Below are positions 33,859-42,965 of a stretch of DNA of 64,000 bases, in pieces. Every line of letters begins with the position of its first letter. Position 1 is the first letter of the stretch. The notes below the pieces were generated by a model, which was not told where the DNA came from, ran no database searches, and saw only the letters and a program-made list of their open reading frames with translations. The stretch is from Herpetosiphon llansteffanensis (lineage in GTDB: Bacteria > Chloroflexota > Chloroflexia > Chloroflexales > Herpetosiphonaceae): positions 62,001-126,000 of the forward strand of contig NZ_PUBZ01000054.1 in assembly GCF_003205875.1 (NCBI RefSeq), written 5' to 3'. The translations under genes were made by a program, and so were the position numbers.

Positions 33859-35634
33859 ATGATGAAAATCTATGATTATGCCATTAGCCTGCTGAATCCG
33901 GCCACCAACACCATGGTGGCCAACCTCAGCAAACGCGCGTTCGATATTGACGTTTCCATCGATGCACTCACGTTCCGTGTGCGCGCCTTGGCCGACGAGC
34001 CAGCCGTGTACCTTGATAACCCGCCCGCCCTGCACGCGATTGTGCGCCGCAGCGACGGCAAGCGGTTCGTGTTTCGCGTGAACACACCCGCGCTGGAAGC
34101 CAACAATATCCTGTTGTTTGAATGTTTTAACCTAATTGCCTGCCTCGATGATGATGAGGCCTGTGTGCAATGGTCAACGATGGATGATGCCAACTGGCTA
34201 CCCGTCGGCAAAGAGCGCGTCAGCAATCGGGCCGAGGAGCTGCACGAGTTTGGCAGCGAATACCCATCAATCTATCCCAAGAAGGATGAGCGCTTTAGCG
34301 TGGGCTTTATTGGCAGCAAGGCCTTGCAAGTGCCGAGCGGGGCAACCCGCAAGCAACGGATCATGCAGTGCGATTTCGAGTTTCGCGCGCCAACCAACTG
34401 GACGGGCGTGCTCCAGCGCAGCGATGCCAACTTTGGGTTTTTGGCGCGGATTCTCACGATCACCGGCAGTGGTGCAGGCGCAGGCACCATCGTCAACGGT
34501 GCATTGTGTGAGTCGTTCAGCGATACCGATATTATCAGCATGGATCTGTGGTATGACGCAGCGCTGGCGCTCTATGCAGGCGAAACGGGCGACGTGTATT
34601 TTCGGATCAAAAACTGGCGCGTCGCTGCCAGTAGCGCCAACATGGTTAACACGGTGACAACCACCGCTGCAATCACCGCTGGCGCAAACCGCACCGTCAC
34701 CCTGGCCTCGATGGTCAATGTGTATGTTGGCCAACGACTCGTGTTTGAGTCCACCACTTCCGCAACTGGCGCAGTCAATAGCGAGAGCGTGGTGGTCAAG
34801 AGTAAAACCGCGACCACCTTTATTGCCGACTTTACCAAGAATCACGCAATCGGCAGCACCGTCAAAGGCATTGTGATTACCGATAAGGAAATCATTGAAG
34901 ATGCGTTGACCAACCTGCGCACGCTGAACCCGAATTGCGGATTGTCCGCTGCCAAAATGCTGATTGTGAATAGCGGCGAAGATCAAGAGGAACGCACGTG
35001 GATCAATGAGAGCTATCGCAAGCTGCTCGATGATCTGGCCGTTGATACCGACTACGTGTATGGCGTGGATCGCGAGGGGCGGTTGTATTATCGGCCACGC
35101 GGCACGTATGCGCGAGCGTGGGCTTCGAGCCGCACTAAAATCACGATGAAGCGGCCACTCGATAAGCTCTATAACAGCATTCGCGCGGCCTATCAATCCG
35201 CCAAGGGTGTGCTGGCACAGACGGCCTACAGCACCAACACGGTGTCAACGTTGCTCTATGGCATCACCCGCCGCAAAACGGTCAAGGTTGATACGACCAA
35301 CGCGGCACTGGCAGGAGCAGCCCGCACCTATGCGCTGAACGATAGCAAAAATCGCAATGCGCAAATCGATGTGGTGCCACAGCGCCTCACCGATATGTCG
35401 GGCGGCGTGTATCCGCTCGATGAAATTGAACCAGGCGATACCATCACCATCACCGACTTGCCCGCGTCCTTCAGCGAGGCCAACCTACGCAAGTTCATTG
35501 TGGCCGAGCAATCCATCGATGCCAGCGCGGGCACGGGCACGATTACCCCGCAGGAACCCATTCCCACGGTTGAGCACTATTTGGCCAACCTGACCGATAT
35601 TGGCCCCGCCCAAGACACCCGCCGCATGCGCTAG
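33859..35634 (+). CDS. Tail-tip (baseplate hub-like) protein
   Basis: The 591-residue product is the last late gene. It starts like tail-associated hub proteins (YDYAISLLNPATNTMVANLS), has a central insert of beta repeats (residues ~255-340) and a C-terminal half with the phage hub pattern (YGVDREGRLYYRPRG, YPLDEIEPGDTITITDLPA). GAGGAGGA precedes the ATG. No separate tail fibre gene follows, so receptor binding probably resides in this or the previous protein. Confidence 0.65.
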   Translation: MMKIYDYAISLLNPATNTMVANLSKRAFDIDVSIDALTFRVRALADEPAVYLDNPPALHAIVRRSDGKRFVFRVNTPALEANNILLFECFNLIACLDDDEACVQWSTMDDANWLPVGKERVSNRAEELHEFGSEYPSIYPKKDERFSVGFIGSKALQVPSGATRKQRIMQCDFEFRAPTNWTGVLQRSDANFGFLARILTITGSGAGAGTIVNGALCESFSDTDIISMDLWYDAALALYAGETGDVYFRIKNWRVAASSANMVNTVTTTAAITAGANRTVTLASMVNVYVGQRLVFESTTSATGAVNSESVVVKSKTATTFIADFTKNHAIGSTVKGIVITDKEIIEDALTNLRTLNPNCGLSAAKMLIVNSGEDQEERTWINESYRKLLDDLAVDTDYVYGVDREGRLYYRPRGTYARAWASSRTKITMKRPLDKLYNSIRAAYQSAKGVLAQTAYSTNTVSTLLYGITRRKTVKVDTTNAALAGAARTYALNDSKNRNAQIDVVPQRLTDMSGGVYPLDEIEPGDTITITDLPASFSEANLRKFIVAEQSIDASAGTGTITPQEPIPTVEHYLANLTDIGPAQDTRRMR

Positions 35635-35647
35635 CCCAGTGGCGAAC

Positions 35648-35685
35648 GCACAAACGCCGATCTATCACTGGATCGGCGTTTGTGC
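35648..35685. terminator. Bidirectional terminator between late operon and cargo
   Basis: Perfect 15-bp arms (GCACAAACGCCGATC and its complement) enclose an 8-base loop. It lies between the rightward tail gene and the leftward cargo gene and could end both, although neither side has a long U-run. Confidence 0.75.
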
Positions 35686-35717
35686 AATCTTATTGAATTA
35701 CTAGGCAAAAACCAAAA

Positions 35718-37124
35718 TCATTGAACTTTTGTACGAAAATCCCGATAAATTTTTTGGATATAATGCATTGGATATGCTCCTCGGCATTTCATGTCAAGCA
35801 TGTTTTTAAGATCTGTATCTGAGAGAACTAGAATAATTTTTTTAGGATATGAATCATTATAAACAGAGAATATCTTTCTCTGCTGAGCTTCCTTAACTTG
35901 ATTCCGAGTGACTATAAAACCTAATCGTCCTAGGCGGTCACCTAAATAAGTATTGACTTGGTTAATATAAATATTATCAATATCTATTGTATTCTTCACT
36001 TCAAACATTAGGAAAACCGAAGAATGTTCTGAACGTATATAACTCCAAAAAGATTGATCTGAATCATTTGTAAATACTATATCTCTTCTTTCTGTACCAT
36101 CTATTGTTTTTACTTCCATTTCACCATCGATAAGTTCGGGAACAAATAGAAAGTTAAGTATTTCTAGAATAGTTTTCTGGTAATATGCTGCATCTTTATT
36201 TCCAGGCAATATATTATCAAATTTCACTTTAAGTAATTCAGTTTCAGGACATATTCCATTACCATCAATATAATTGACCGAAGGCTGTGCATCGTTTGCA
36301 GTAGATTCTTTTACATAAACATAATTATCTAATCTATTCATATCTGTTCGAGTTAAGGATACAATTTTTTCTTTTTCTATCTTATTTGTAACTATTTTAG
36401 CTTTATCAGTAGATAAACGGCCTTTAACTCGTTTTGCGCGTAGGTATGCTGAGAATTCTAGCCGAAAAAAATCTTCATAGTTAATCCAAGGCAGAACTCG
36501 AACAATACGTCTAGGAACAAATAAAAGAGGAGTATTATCAATTGGACTAATTGGTAGATCAAAATATCCGTCATACCATCTTAATTGTGTTGGTTCAAAA
36601 TTATGAGTTAGTGGAACTCCACTAACTAGAGGTATTCCCCAAATTTGACATTGCTTTTGAGTATAACTTATAAGATATGGCTTTATAAGATTTGCTGTAA
36701 TATCACTAATACGATCTGGTCCGATCCCCAAAGAAACGAGTTGCATTTCTTCAATATGCTTTATTCCACGCTCAATTAATGCAGGAGATTCCAAAAGAGT
36801 ATCAATGATAAGCTCAGATAAAAATTCACCTATCCCTGAACCTTTTTTACCTTTTTTTGTATAACCAAGTCCAATTTCACTGACTTCAGGAAATAAGAAC
36901 AAATCGCGTGCCAAATCCATTTGATTTTTTTTAATTAATTCAATACCAGTATTAAAGGTATGAATAAGAGTTTGATGAAGATCTTGTAATTCTGGATCTC
37001 TGCTCTTATAAAGAAGAAACGGATCAATACCAATTGGTATATCGACTCCAATACGAGGGATAAGAAAATCAACCTCATATTGAGATATACTTGGTAGTAG
37101 TGGTGTATTTATTTCGTTTTTCAT
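35718..37124 (-). CDS. Putative PD-(D/E)XK nuclease-like defence protein
   Basis: The 468-residue product has a long N-terminal region with strongly patterned motifs (ISQYEVDFLIPRIGVDIPIG, FPEVSEIGLGYTKKGKKGSG, QLVSLGIGPDRISDITANLI) that feel conserved but that I cannot name. The C-terminal ~150 residues look like a restriction-endonuclease fold: RRDIVFTND supplies an Asp, and FLMFEVKNT supplies the E-x-K, followed by helices (YINQVNTYLGDRLGRLGFIV). It is translated one base after the stop of the partner at 37126, is visibly A+T-rich, and sits in a phage cargo position. Defence is an inference from fold and place. Confidence 0.6.
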   Translation of the reverse strand: MKNEINTPLLPSISQYEVDFLIPRIGVDIPIGIDPFLLYKSRDPELQDLHQTLIHTFNTGIELIKKNQMDLARDLFLFPEVSEIGLGYTKKGKKGSGIGEFLSELIIDTLLESPALIERGIKHIEEMQLVSLGIGPDRISDITANLIKPYLISYTQKQCQIWGIPLVSGVPLTHNFEPTQLRWYDGYFDLPISPIDNTPLLFVPRRIVRVLPWINYEDFFRLEFSAYLRAKRVKGRLSTDKAKIVTNKIEKEKIVSLTRTDMNRLDNYVYVKESTANDAQPSVNYIDGNGICPETELLKVKFDNILPGNKDAAYYQKTILEILNFLFVPELIDGEMEVKTIDGTERRDIVFTNDSDQSFWSYIRSEHSSVFLMFEVKNTIDIDNIYINQVNTYLGDRLGRLGFIVTRNQVKEAQQRKIFSVYNDSYPKKIILVLSDTDLKNMLDMKCRGAYPMHYIQKIYRDFRTKVQ

Positions 37125-37125
37125 A

Positions 37126-37752
37126 CTAATTTTCCGTTAAGAAATATTCTTTAATATCCATCTTATCTAATTTATCTAGATTAAATTCTTTTTGAGATCG
37201 TCCTATCATCCAATTATCATTATTATGAAATTTCATCACGGTATATTCATTAAGATCATCTCCTTCCATAGCACATTCAAGTGCATACTGAATCAGTCCT
37301 GCTTCGCTAATCTTGAGCTTAATATTGTTTCCTATATCATCTAATTGTGTATTAAGCCTATCTAATCCTTGCCTAATCTGACGTAAAACAACAACAGCAT
37401 CACGATGCTGAGGATTATCTCCGGCAGGTATAAACTCCTTTATTCTCTGAATGTAAATATCATCAACCAACAATAATTTCGTCTCTCTAATTACATCATT
37501 CATTTGTTCTAGAACAAGATCAGTAACAGGCTCAGCTGGAGCTTTCTTCGATAATTTGTCTATTTCATCATATAATCCTAAAGATACGCTTTGAAGAAGT
37601 TTTAATTCCTTTATTTTATCTTTTCGATATTCTTTTAACTTATCTTTTAAAATTAAAATGATATTCTCAATTTCCTCCAACTTAGCAACTATTGCATCAT
37701 GTAATTGATTATTCTGAGAGTTATAAGTCGATTTATTTCTTGATGTATTCAT
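37126..37752 (-). CDS. Coiled-coil partner of the nuclease-like protein, unknown
   Basis: The 208-residue product is mainly helical with a coiled coil near residues 18-70 (AKLEEIENIILILKDKLKEY, KELKLLQSVSLGLYDEIDKL) and an acidic C-terminal part. No known family. GGAGT precedes the ATG, and the next gene begins one base after its stop, so the two are made together. It may regulate or recruit the nuclease-like protein. Confidence 0.55.
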   Translation of the reverse strand: MNTSRNKSTYNSQNNQLHDAIVAKLEEIENIILILKDKLKEYRKDKIKELKLLQSVSLGLYDEIDKLSKKAPAEPVTDLVLEQMNDVIRETKLLLVDDIYIQRIKEFIPAGDNPQHRDAVVVLRQIRQGLDRLNTQLDDIGNNIKLKISEAGLIQYALECAMEGDDLNEYTVMKFHNNDNWMIGRSQKEFNLDKLDKMDIKEYFLTEN

Positions 37753-38424
37753 GGTACTCCTTAAATTACAAAATCTTTATCTTTCAGTCACATAATGAGT
37801 ATTAAGTATTGAGGATAGTTTGGAAAACTGCACCTCTTTTTCACCTACGAAAACAAGTTGTAACCAGCGAGGAATGAACTAAAAACGTAGTTAGTGTAAG
37901 CATATCGAAGATATATAGAAAGGTCTATTACAAGAGCTATACATACGAATAAACCACATTTAGTGTTATTTCAAGTGTTAGGATTGTTGATTATCCGTAA
38001 AAACCTTATCATCACATGAGCATCATATCAAATCAATACATAGATGACTAGTCAAACATACGTGCTATTTAAGTAATAACCAAATGCTAGTCATAGAAAT
38101 AATTGGTGGTTGCTAAGTTTGGTAATACTAAAAAGGCTATGTCCTTAAGGGAAAGGTTAGATAATTTAATATAGAAGCCCTAAATTATAAAGACCGCTTG
38201 TGGTTACTTGTGGAAGAAGAGAGAGGAGAGGGTTTAGGCTGATTATAGCATACACCTATAAGTAATAAACTAAATCTATCTATACTGCAAAGATCAACAA
38301 GCAAGAACTAACTATAAGGAATATTGCTAAGGTCATTAGATACTATGATATAAATTTTTACAGTAGCTTGTTATATAGTATACTGGCCTATATTTTCAGA
38401 TAGGATTGAGTAAAGGAGTTTTGC
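37753..38424. other. A+T-rich divergent intergenic region (672 bases)
   Basis: No supported gene on either strand. It separates the leftward nuclease pair from the rightward XRE-DprA-like cluster, so promoters for both are expected. The only good one I see is at 38357-38384. Purine runs such as GAAGAAGAGAGAGGAGAGGG (38213-38232) stand out, but no repeat, hairpin terminator or tRNA was found. Confidence 0.5.
38357..38384 (+). promoter_or_regulatory. Probable promoter of the XRE-DprA-like cluster
   Basis: TTTACA (38357-38362) and TATACT (38379-38384) are 16 bases apart and lie 40 bases before the GTG start of the XRE gene, with AAAGGAG in between. The neighbouring A+T-rich sequence has no better candidate. 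Confidence 0.5.
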
Positions 38425-38673
38425 GTGATTCGATGGAGATTGCGAGAGATTGCTGAGCCTGAAAGATGGAATATTAAGAAACTTTCTGAGAAGACTGGAT
38501 TAGCATATAAGTCTGTATATGCTATCTGGAAAGATACTGCAAGGAGAGTGGATCTTGACACATTAGATAAACTTGCATCTATCTTAAATGTTCAACCAGG
38601 AGATTTATTTGCATACATTCAACAATGTCCTATAAAAGAATTTGGATCCCAAGAAAATCATGAAGTTATATAA
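38425..38673 (+). CDS. XRE/Cro-type transcriptional regulator of the cargo cluster
   Basis: The 82-residue product is a single helix-turn-helix domain: WRLREIAEPERWNIKKLSEK, TGLAYKSVYAIWKD, and LDKLASILNVQPGDLFAYI, the usual Cro/C1 pattern. A GTG start follows AAAGGAG. It is the first gene of the rightward cargo cluster and may repress its own promoter, as regulators of toxic modules often do; this is inference. Confidence 0.75.
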   Translation: MIRWRLREIAEPERWNIKKLSEKTGLAYKSVYAIWKDTARRVDLDTLDKLASILNVQPGDLFAYIQQCPIKEFGSQENHEVI

Positions 38674-38753
38674 ATTCATCTATTTATTCTATCAAATACA
38701 TAAAATTACGATTACGTAATTTATAGATAATTTAGATATAGGAATATACTATC

Positions 38754-39911
38754 ATGGATAATAATTCACAACTATCTATGTTTTCAGATCCTCTCAGAGG
38801 TAACAATGATATTGAGAAAGATAGCAAGAGAAATGCTGTCTATTTGATTGCACTCTCAAATCTAGATGGTGTAGGGTTTTCAACTATTAAAACATTGTTT
38901 GATTCCTATGAAGGTGATTTTTCAAATATTTGGAACAATTCTAAAGATGAAGTTTATAAATACCTTCAATCATCCAAAATACCAAATTCATTTATAGTAT
39001 CAAATTCAATTTATTCATTATCAAAAGAAGACTTAAAAGTAGCTGAAAATCAATATGAAATATTGAAATATAATAGATCGATTAATATCGTTTTCAAAAA
39101 TTCAGCTGAATATCCTCAATCATTATATGACTTACCTCATCCTCCAACATGGTTGTTCATTCAAGGAGATAGTAGAATAGTACATGATCCAGCTATTATT
39201 GGCGTAGTAGGAACACGTACACCTACGCCTATGGGTCTTGATTCCGCTCAGCGGCTTTCTGTTGATCTGGCTCGTGGGGGATTTTATATCCTATCAGGCT
39301 TAGCCGAGGGTATAGACGCTATGGGTCACCAAGTAGCAGTTGACTTTGATATACCTACTATTGCTGTTCTAGGTCATGGATTAGATATAATATTTCCAGC
39401 ATCGACCTCTATTCTTAGGCAAGAAATTATTGAACGTGGAGGTGCAGTAATTAGCGAATATTTACTTAAAGACACCTATGCTCGTGAAAGGTTTGTTCAA
39501 AGAAATCGAATCCAGGTTGCCTTATCAAGAGCAGTAGCAGTAATTGAGGGAAAACAGAAAAGTGGAACTGCTCATACAGTCCGCTTTGCAAAACAAGTAA
39601 AGCGCCCATTATTTGGTGCCTGCATAGGAGATATATTGCAAATACCTCAACATGAATTATTAATCGATCTAATCAGACAATCATATCCTGTATTTGATAT
39701 TGGTAATCAGGATAACAGAAATAACTTACGGACGTTTCTAAGTAATCTTGTACCAAAAGATCAAAGGAAGTATAGTCATGGAAAACCTCATCTTTTTAAA
39801 GGATTAATAAAGGAAGTAATTCGATTATCTGAAAACTATGACGCAAATCATAATGACTTTTCCTGGTTAATCGATCAAATCTCGAATTATCGTGATGGAA
39901 GGAGTCAATAA
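38754..39911 (+). CDS. DprA/Smf-like protein (ShosA-like)
   Basis: The 385-residue product has an N-terminal helix-hairpin-helix-like part (LIALSNLDGVGFSTIKTLFD) and a DprA Rossmann core: PTWLFIQGDS, GVVGTRTPTPMG, YILSGLAEGIDAMGHQVAVD, TIAVLGHGLDIIFPAS, RNRIQVALSRAVAVIEG and SGTAHTVRFAKQ. In transformation DprA loads RecA on single-stranded DNA, but a phage-borne copy coupled to a HAD-phosphoribosyltransferase recalls the ShosTA defence/toxin-antitoxin pair, where the DprA-like member is the antitoxin. Its TAA overlaps the next ATG (TAATG). A+T-rich. Confidence 0.85.
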   Translation: MDNNSQLSMFSDPLRGNNDIEKDSKRNAVYLIALSNLDGVGFSTIKTLFDSYEGDFSNIWNNSKDEVYKYLQSSKIPNSFIVSNSIYSLSKEDLKVAENQYEILKYNRSINIVFKNSAEYPQSLYDLPHPPTWLFIQGDSRIVHDPAIIGVVGTRTPTPMGLDSAQRLSVDLARGGFYILSGLAEGIDAMGHQVAVDFDIPTIAVLGHGLDIIFPASTSILRQEIIERGGAVISEYLLKDTYARERFVQRNRIQVALSRAVAVIEGKQKSGTAHTVRFAKQVKRPLFGACIGDILQIPQHELLIDLIRQSYPVFDIGNQDNRNNLRTFLSNLVPKDQRKYSHGKPHLFKGLIKEVIRLSENYDANHNDFSWLIDQISNYRDGRSQ

Positions 39912-41086
39912 TGTCTATTAAAGTAGTAGTTCTTGACTTAAAAGGTACGCTAATTGATCAATATAATAATTTAGTTAATGGAATTGAAGAAATGATAGAA
40001 TTGCTTCAATCTATCGAATTAATTATTTATATTGTATCAAACAGGGATATAGATACTCTAACTAAACAAAAATTCAATATACCAAATAATAACTTCTTAT
40101 CCCCAAGGATATTAGGAGATGCCTCTATAAAGAAAGGTTCTGGAAAATTTATTGATCATATTTGCTTTTCAGAGGGAGTTAGTAGGAATGAAATTGTTTA
40201 TCTAGGTGATACTAATAATGATATGCGGGAAGCAGTTAATGGAAAGGTTGCATTTTTTTTAGCATTATGGTCTGACCAAAGCTATCCTTATGGAATAAGA
40301 ATAGCTTCACCACAAGTATTTTATAAAGTCATCAATACATTTTTTATAAAAAAGCACCTTTGGTATTATCAAATACAAGATCTAGATCCTATGAGAAGGA
40401 TGGTAGATATTAGAGCTTTAATGAGTTCTAATATAGCACAAGATACTGGAATTAAAGCTTACCTTAAACAGATTTATGATAATAATCCTAATAGAAAAAT
40501 AAAAGGTTTTACAATAAAAGATATTTTATCAATGCATTTATTTGCTAGTATATATCTTGAAGGTATTCACTTAATTCGAGAGAATAATAATCCTTCTATA
40601 TGGGCAATATATCCAGGTCATAGTGGTATAAAGAATAGTGCATTAATTAATATCATTAAGAATGCGTCAAAATATATAAGAATATCATTTGAAGAAAATC
40701 TAGTAAACCGACATACTTCAGCTATAAAAAGTGCTTATGCTAGAGCAAATGGCAATCATCCATCTATAAATAATCAAATAACAACAATAAATATCGATGC
40801 AGAGAAGAGGAAAAAGATAAGAGGTAGATGTATTATTTTATTTGATGATTTTACAACATATGCTCATAGTTTTGAAACAGCAAGAAATTATTTACTCAAT
40901 GCAGGAGCAAAAAGAGTAATATGTATTGCTGTTGGAAAATATGGATCATCATCATACACATCAATATACCCAAAAACTGATTTTACATGGGATAGTTTCA
41001 CGAAAGGATCAGCAGATGAATCAAATTTCAACACTCATCTAATACGACCTACAATAAACTCTAATGCTTTAGAATATTTCTCTTAG
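39911..41086 (+). CDS. HAD-like / phosphoribosyltransferase fusion (ShosT-like)
   Basis: Residues 1-130 are a HAD-like domain: motif I reads VVLDLKGTL, with Lys where the second catalytic Asp normally stands, while the distal motif YLGDTNNDMREA is intact. Phosphatase activity is therefore doubtful. Residues ~150-390 hold a type I phosphoribosyltransferase domain with the PRPP loop CIILFDDFTTYAHSFETAR. The gene overlaps the DprA-like gene, an arrangement like ShosTA, in which the phosphoribosyltransferase is the toxic effector. Substrate unknown. Eight bases separate it from the protease gene. Confidence 0.8.
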   Translation: MSIKVVVLDLKGTLIDQYNNLVNGIEEMIELLQSIELIIYIVSNRDIDTLTKQKFNIPNNNFLSPRILGDASIKKGSGKFIDHICFSEGVSRNEIVYLGDTNNDMREAVNGKVAFFLALWSDQSYPYGIRIASPQVFYKVINTFFIKKHLWYYQIQDLDPMRRMVDIRALMSSNIAQDTGIKAYLKQIYDNNPNRKIKGFTIKDILSMHLFASIYLEGIHLIRENNNPSIWAIYPGHSGIKNSALINIIKNASKYIRISFEENLVNRHTSAIKSAYARANGNHPSINNQITTINIDAEKRKKIRGRCIILFDDFTTYAHSFETARNYLLNAGAKRVICIAVGKYGSSSYTSIYPKTDFTWDSFTKGSADESNFNTHLIRPTINSNALEYFS

Positions 41087-41094
41087 GAGATTTT

Positions 41095-41778
41095 ATGAAT
41101 ATAAAAGACTTATACAATCAATACCATAAGGCCGTAGTATATATAATTGTAGAAAACTCAGATAAGGATCAGGGGATCGGAACAGCTTTTCATATAGGAA
41201 GTAATGTTTATATAACAGCACGTCATGTTATCGAAAACAAAAAAATTATTAGTATTGCTCATGCGCATATATTCCCATGGAAAGAAGGAAAATTAAGGCA
41301 TCCTCCTTTCTACCATCCTGATGAAACAGCCGATATAGCAGCTTTGATAGTAGATGATCTTGAAATCGATGTTTTTATTCCTTTAGGTTCACACTTAGAT
41401 GATTGGATTAATGATGATCAATTTATATTAGCCAAGATTCTCATAATGGGATATCCGCCTATACCTTTCTCTCGAGAGCCTATTCTTTGCGCAACAGAAG
41501 CAGAAATTAATGCAGTTGTTGATAGATATAATGTAAAACATCCTCATTTTATTGTATCGGCAATGGCACGAGGTGGCTTTAGCGGCGGTCCTTGTCTCAT
41601 TGAATGGGATTTTGGATTAGGTTTAGTTACAGAATCACTAGTCCATAATGATCAACCAACAGAATTAGGATACATGGCAGTACTTACTGTTGAGCCAATC
41701 CTAGTATGTTTGAAACATCATAAAATATTACCACAAGAACAAATCGATGGATGGGGAGGTTCGCAGTTAAGCGATTAA
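41095..41778 (+). CDS. Trypsin-like serine protease in the cargo cluster
   Basis: The 227-residue product has a complete chymotrypsin-type triad: H44 in VYITARHVIEN, D80 in ETADIAALIVDD and S163 in ARGGFSGGPCLI. No signal peptide or transmembrane span, so it should act in the cytoplasm. TTAGGAGATTTT precedes the ATG eight bases after the phosphoribosyltransferase stop, so it belongs to the same transcript. It could switch the toxin on or off by cleavage, or be an independent effector; the sequence does not say. Confidence 0.85.
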   Translation: MNIKDLYNQYHKAVVYIIVENSDKDQGIGTAFHIGSNVYITARHVIENKKIISIAHAHIFPWKEGKLRHPPFYHPDETADIAALIVDDLEIDVFIPLGSHLDDWINDDQFILAKILIMGYPPIPFSREPILCATEAEINAVVDRYNVKHPHFIVSAMARGGFSGGPCLIEWDFGLGLVTESLVHNDQPTELGYMAVLTVEPILVCLKHHKILPQEQIDGWGGSQLSD

Positions 41779-41842
41779 TATAGTAAATATATTAATATCG
41801 CTTTTCTAAATACATATTCACAAGATTTATTATTAATCAAAT

Positions 41843-41887
41843 AAAGATAAGAGCATCATGCAATAACTGAATGGTGCTCTTATCTTT
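41843..41887. terminator. Bidirectional terminator between cargo cluster and leftward block
   Basis: Thirteen-bp arms (AAAGATAAGAGCA and its complement TGCTCTTATCTTT) flank a 19-base loop that itself pairs partly. Both directions end in short U-runs, so it can stop the protease gene on the plus strand and the replication-relaxation gene on the minus strand. Confidence 0.8.
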
Positions 41888-41888
41888 T

Positions 41889-41985
41889 AGGAATCCCGGC
41901 TGTTGACCTTTATCCCAAACGCCAATAGTCAAGCTTGAGACTTGAATGCAGCGGCTTCAGCCATCTACTCAGTATCAATAAAGAT
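41889..41985 (-). pseudogene. Decayed copy of the 3' end of the ParB-like gene
   Basis: This stretch aligns by eye with 43275-43392, the 3' end of the ParB-like gene. Shared blocks include GACTTGAATGCA, GCGGCTTCAGCCAT and CTCAGTATCAATAAAG, with scattered substitutions and an 18-base gap. It has no open frame of its own. It looks like a remnant left by a duplication or by insertion of the neighbouring cargo next to the PRTRC block. Confidence 0.7.
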
Positions 41986-42026
41986 GGCGCATTCTTAGGT
42001 TGAAACGATCGGAATTAATATCGCAT

Positions 42027-42965
42027 CTACACTACCACTTTCTCAAACCACGCCGCTCGTAAAAAGCGATGTGGTTGCTGGATTCGTTGGCCTTGCTTCG
42101 TATACTGGGTTGTCCAGATCGGCGCAAGTACCCCCGATACACGAACATCGTCGATGGTGGCAATGAGTAATTGACTGCCGGTCCAGCCCATTTCCCATGC
42201 ATCAAGCACCGCTCGTTTGCGGCGTTCGTTCGGCACGGTAAAGGCAATCAATGGCCAGTTATAGCGCCCTTCCCAATAGCGCGATCGATATAATTCACGA
42301 TACGAGTTGGCTTTGCCAGTAATAATGCTCAGTTCCTCGGTGCCACGATCAATTTCAATCGCAGAGAGTTGATCGATCTGCCCCAGTTGTTGGCCAACCC
42401 CAAGCCATGGATACAACGATGAGCGCTCCTGATCGGGTAGTGTCGCATCAGCCCAGCGGCGCAGCACCACAATCCCATCGGCACGTGGCCGAGCTGTTGG
42501 GCCTAAATCCATCTCAATATAACTGCTCATGCCCACAATGCCAGGCACATACGCCAGCGATTGAATCAAACTGGTGATGACCTCGGCATATTCGATCTGG
42601 TGCTCGGCTTGATGTTGGGGATTGAACATCGTGGGAGCTAAGCGCTCGATCCCTTCCTCCAGCGTGGGAAAGGCCTGTTTGACGATCTCCCAACCCAAGG
42701 GCGTGAGACTATACAAGCGGCCATGGCGTGTCCAGCTCAGCGCCCCACGGGGATCGTAGCCATGCGATTGAAAGTGTTCACAGTAGCTAATAAGCTTGGC
42801 ATTGACGAGCTTTGCCAAGGTGCGATTAACGGTCTGGATCGTCACGGTAAAGGGATGGCCCCATGCCGTACTGAGGTGGCGCGAGAGTAAGCGCCCAATG
42901 CGGGCAATCAAGAGTAAGACCTGCATCTCGATCGGATTGAGACCAATCGTCGTGGAATGCGCCAT
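42027..42965 (-). CDS. Replication-relaxation family protein
   Basis: The 312-residue product has an N-terminal winged helix (NPIEMQVLLLIARIGRLLSR, TVNRTLAKLVNAKLI, YSLTPLGWEIVKQAF) and a C-terminal nuclease-like fold (ARPRADGIVVLRRW, LSAIEIDRGTEELSII, YRELYRSRYWEGRY), the layout of the replication-relaxation proteins of plasmids and conjugative elements. The D...E-x-D line recalls PD-(D/E)XK but with D in place of K. GAGGAGGG precedes the ATG. It is separated from the PRTRC operon by a terminator and so has its own promoter. Confidence 0.75.
   Translation of the reverse strand: MAHSTTIGLNPIEMQVLLLIARIGRLLSRHLSTAWGHPFTVTIQTVNRTLAKLVNAKLISYCEHFQSHGYDPRGALSWTRHGRLYSLTPLGWEIVKQAFPTLEEGIERLAPTMFNPQHQAEHQIEYAEVITSLIQSLAYVPGIVGMSSYIEMDLGPTARPRADGIVVLRRWADATLPDQERSSLYPWLGVGQQLGQIDQLSAIEIDRGTEELSIITGKANSYRELYRSRYWEGRYNWPLIAFTVPNERRKRAVLDAWEMGWTGSQLLIATIDDVRVSGVLAPIWTTQYTKQGQRIQQPHRFLRAAWFEKVVV

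Noticed and set aside
34267-35196. Minus-strand frame of 309 codons
   Set aside because: Antisense to the tail-tip gene; no ribosome-binding site and shadow-like composition.
41095-41778. Protease as a capsid maturation or secreted enzyme
   Set aside because: No signal peptide, wrong fold for a prohead protease, and it is linked to the DprA-like cluster rather than to head genes.
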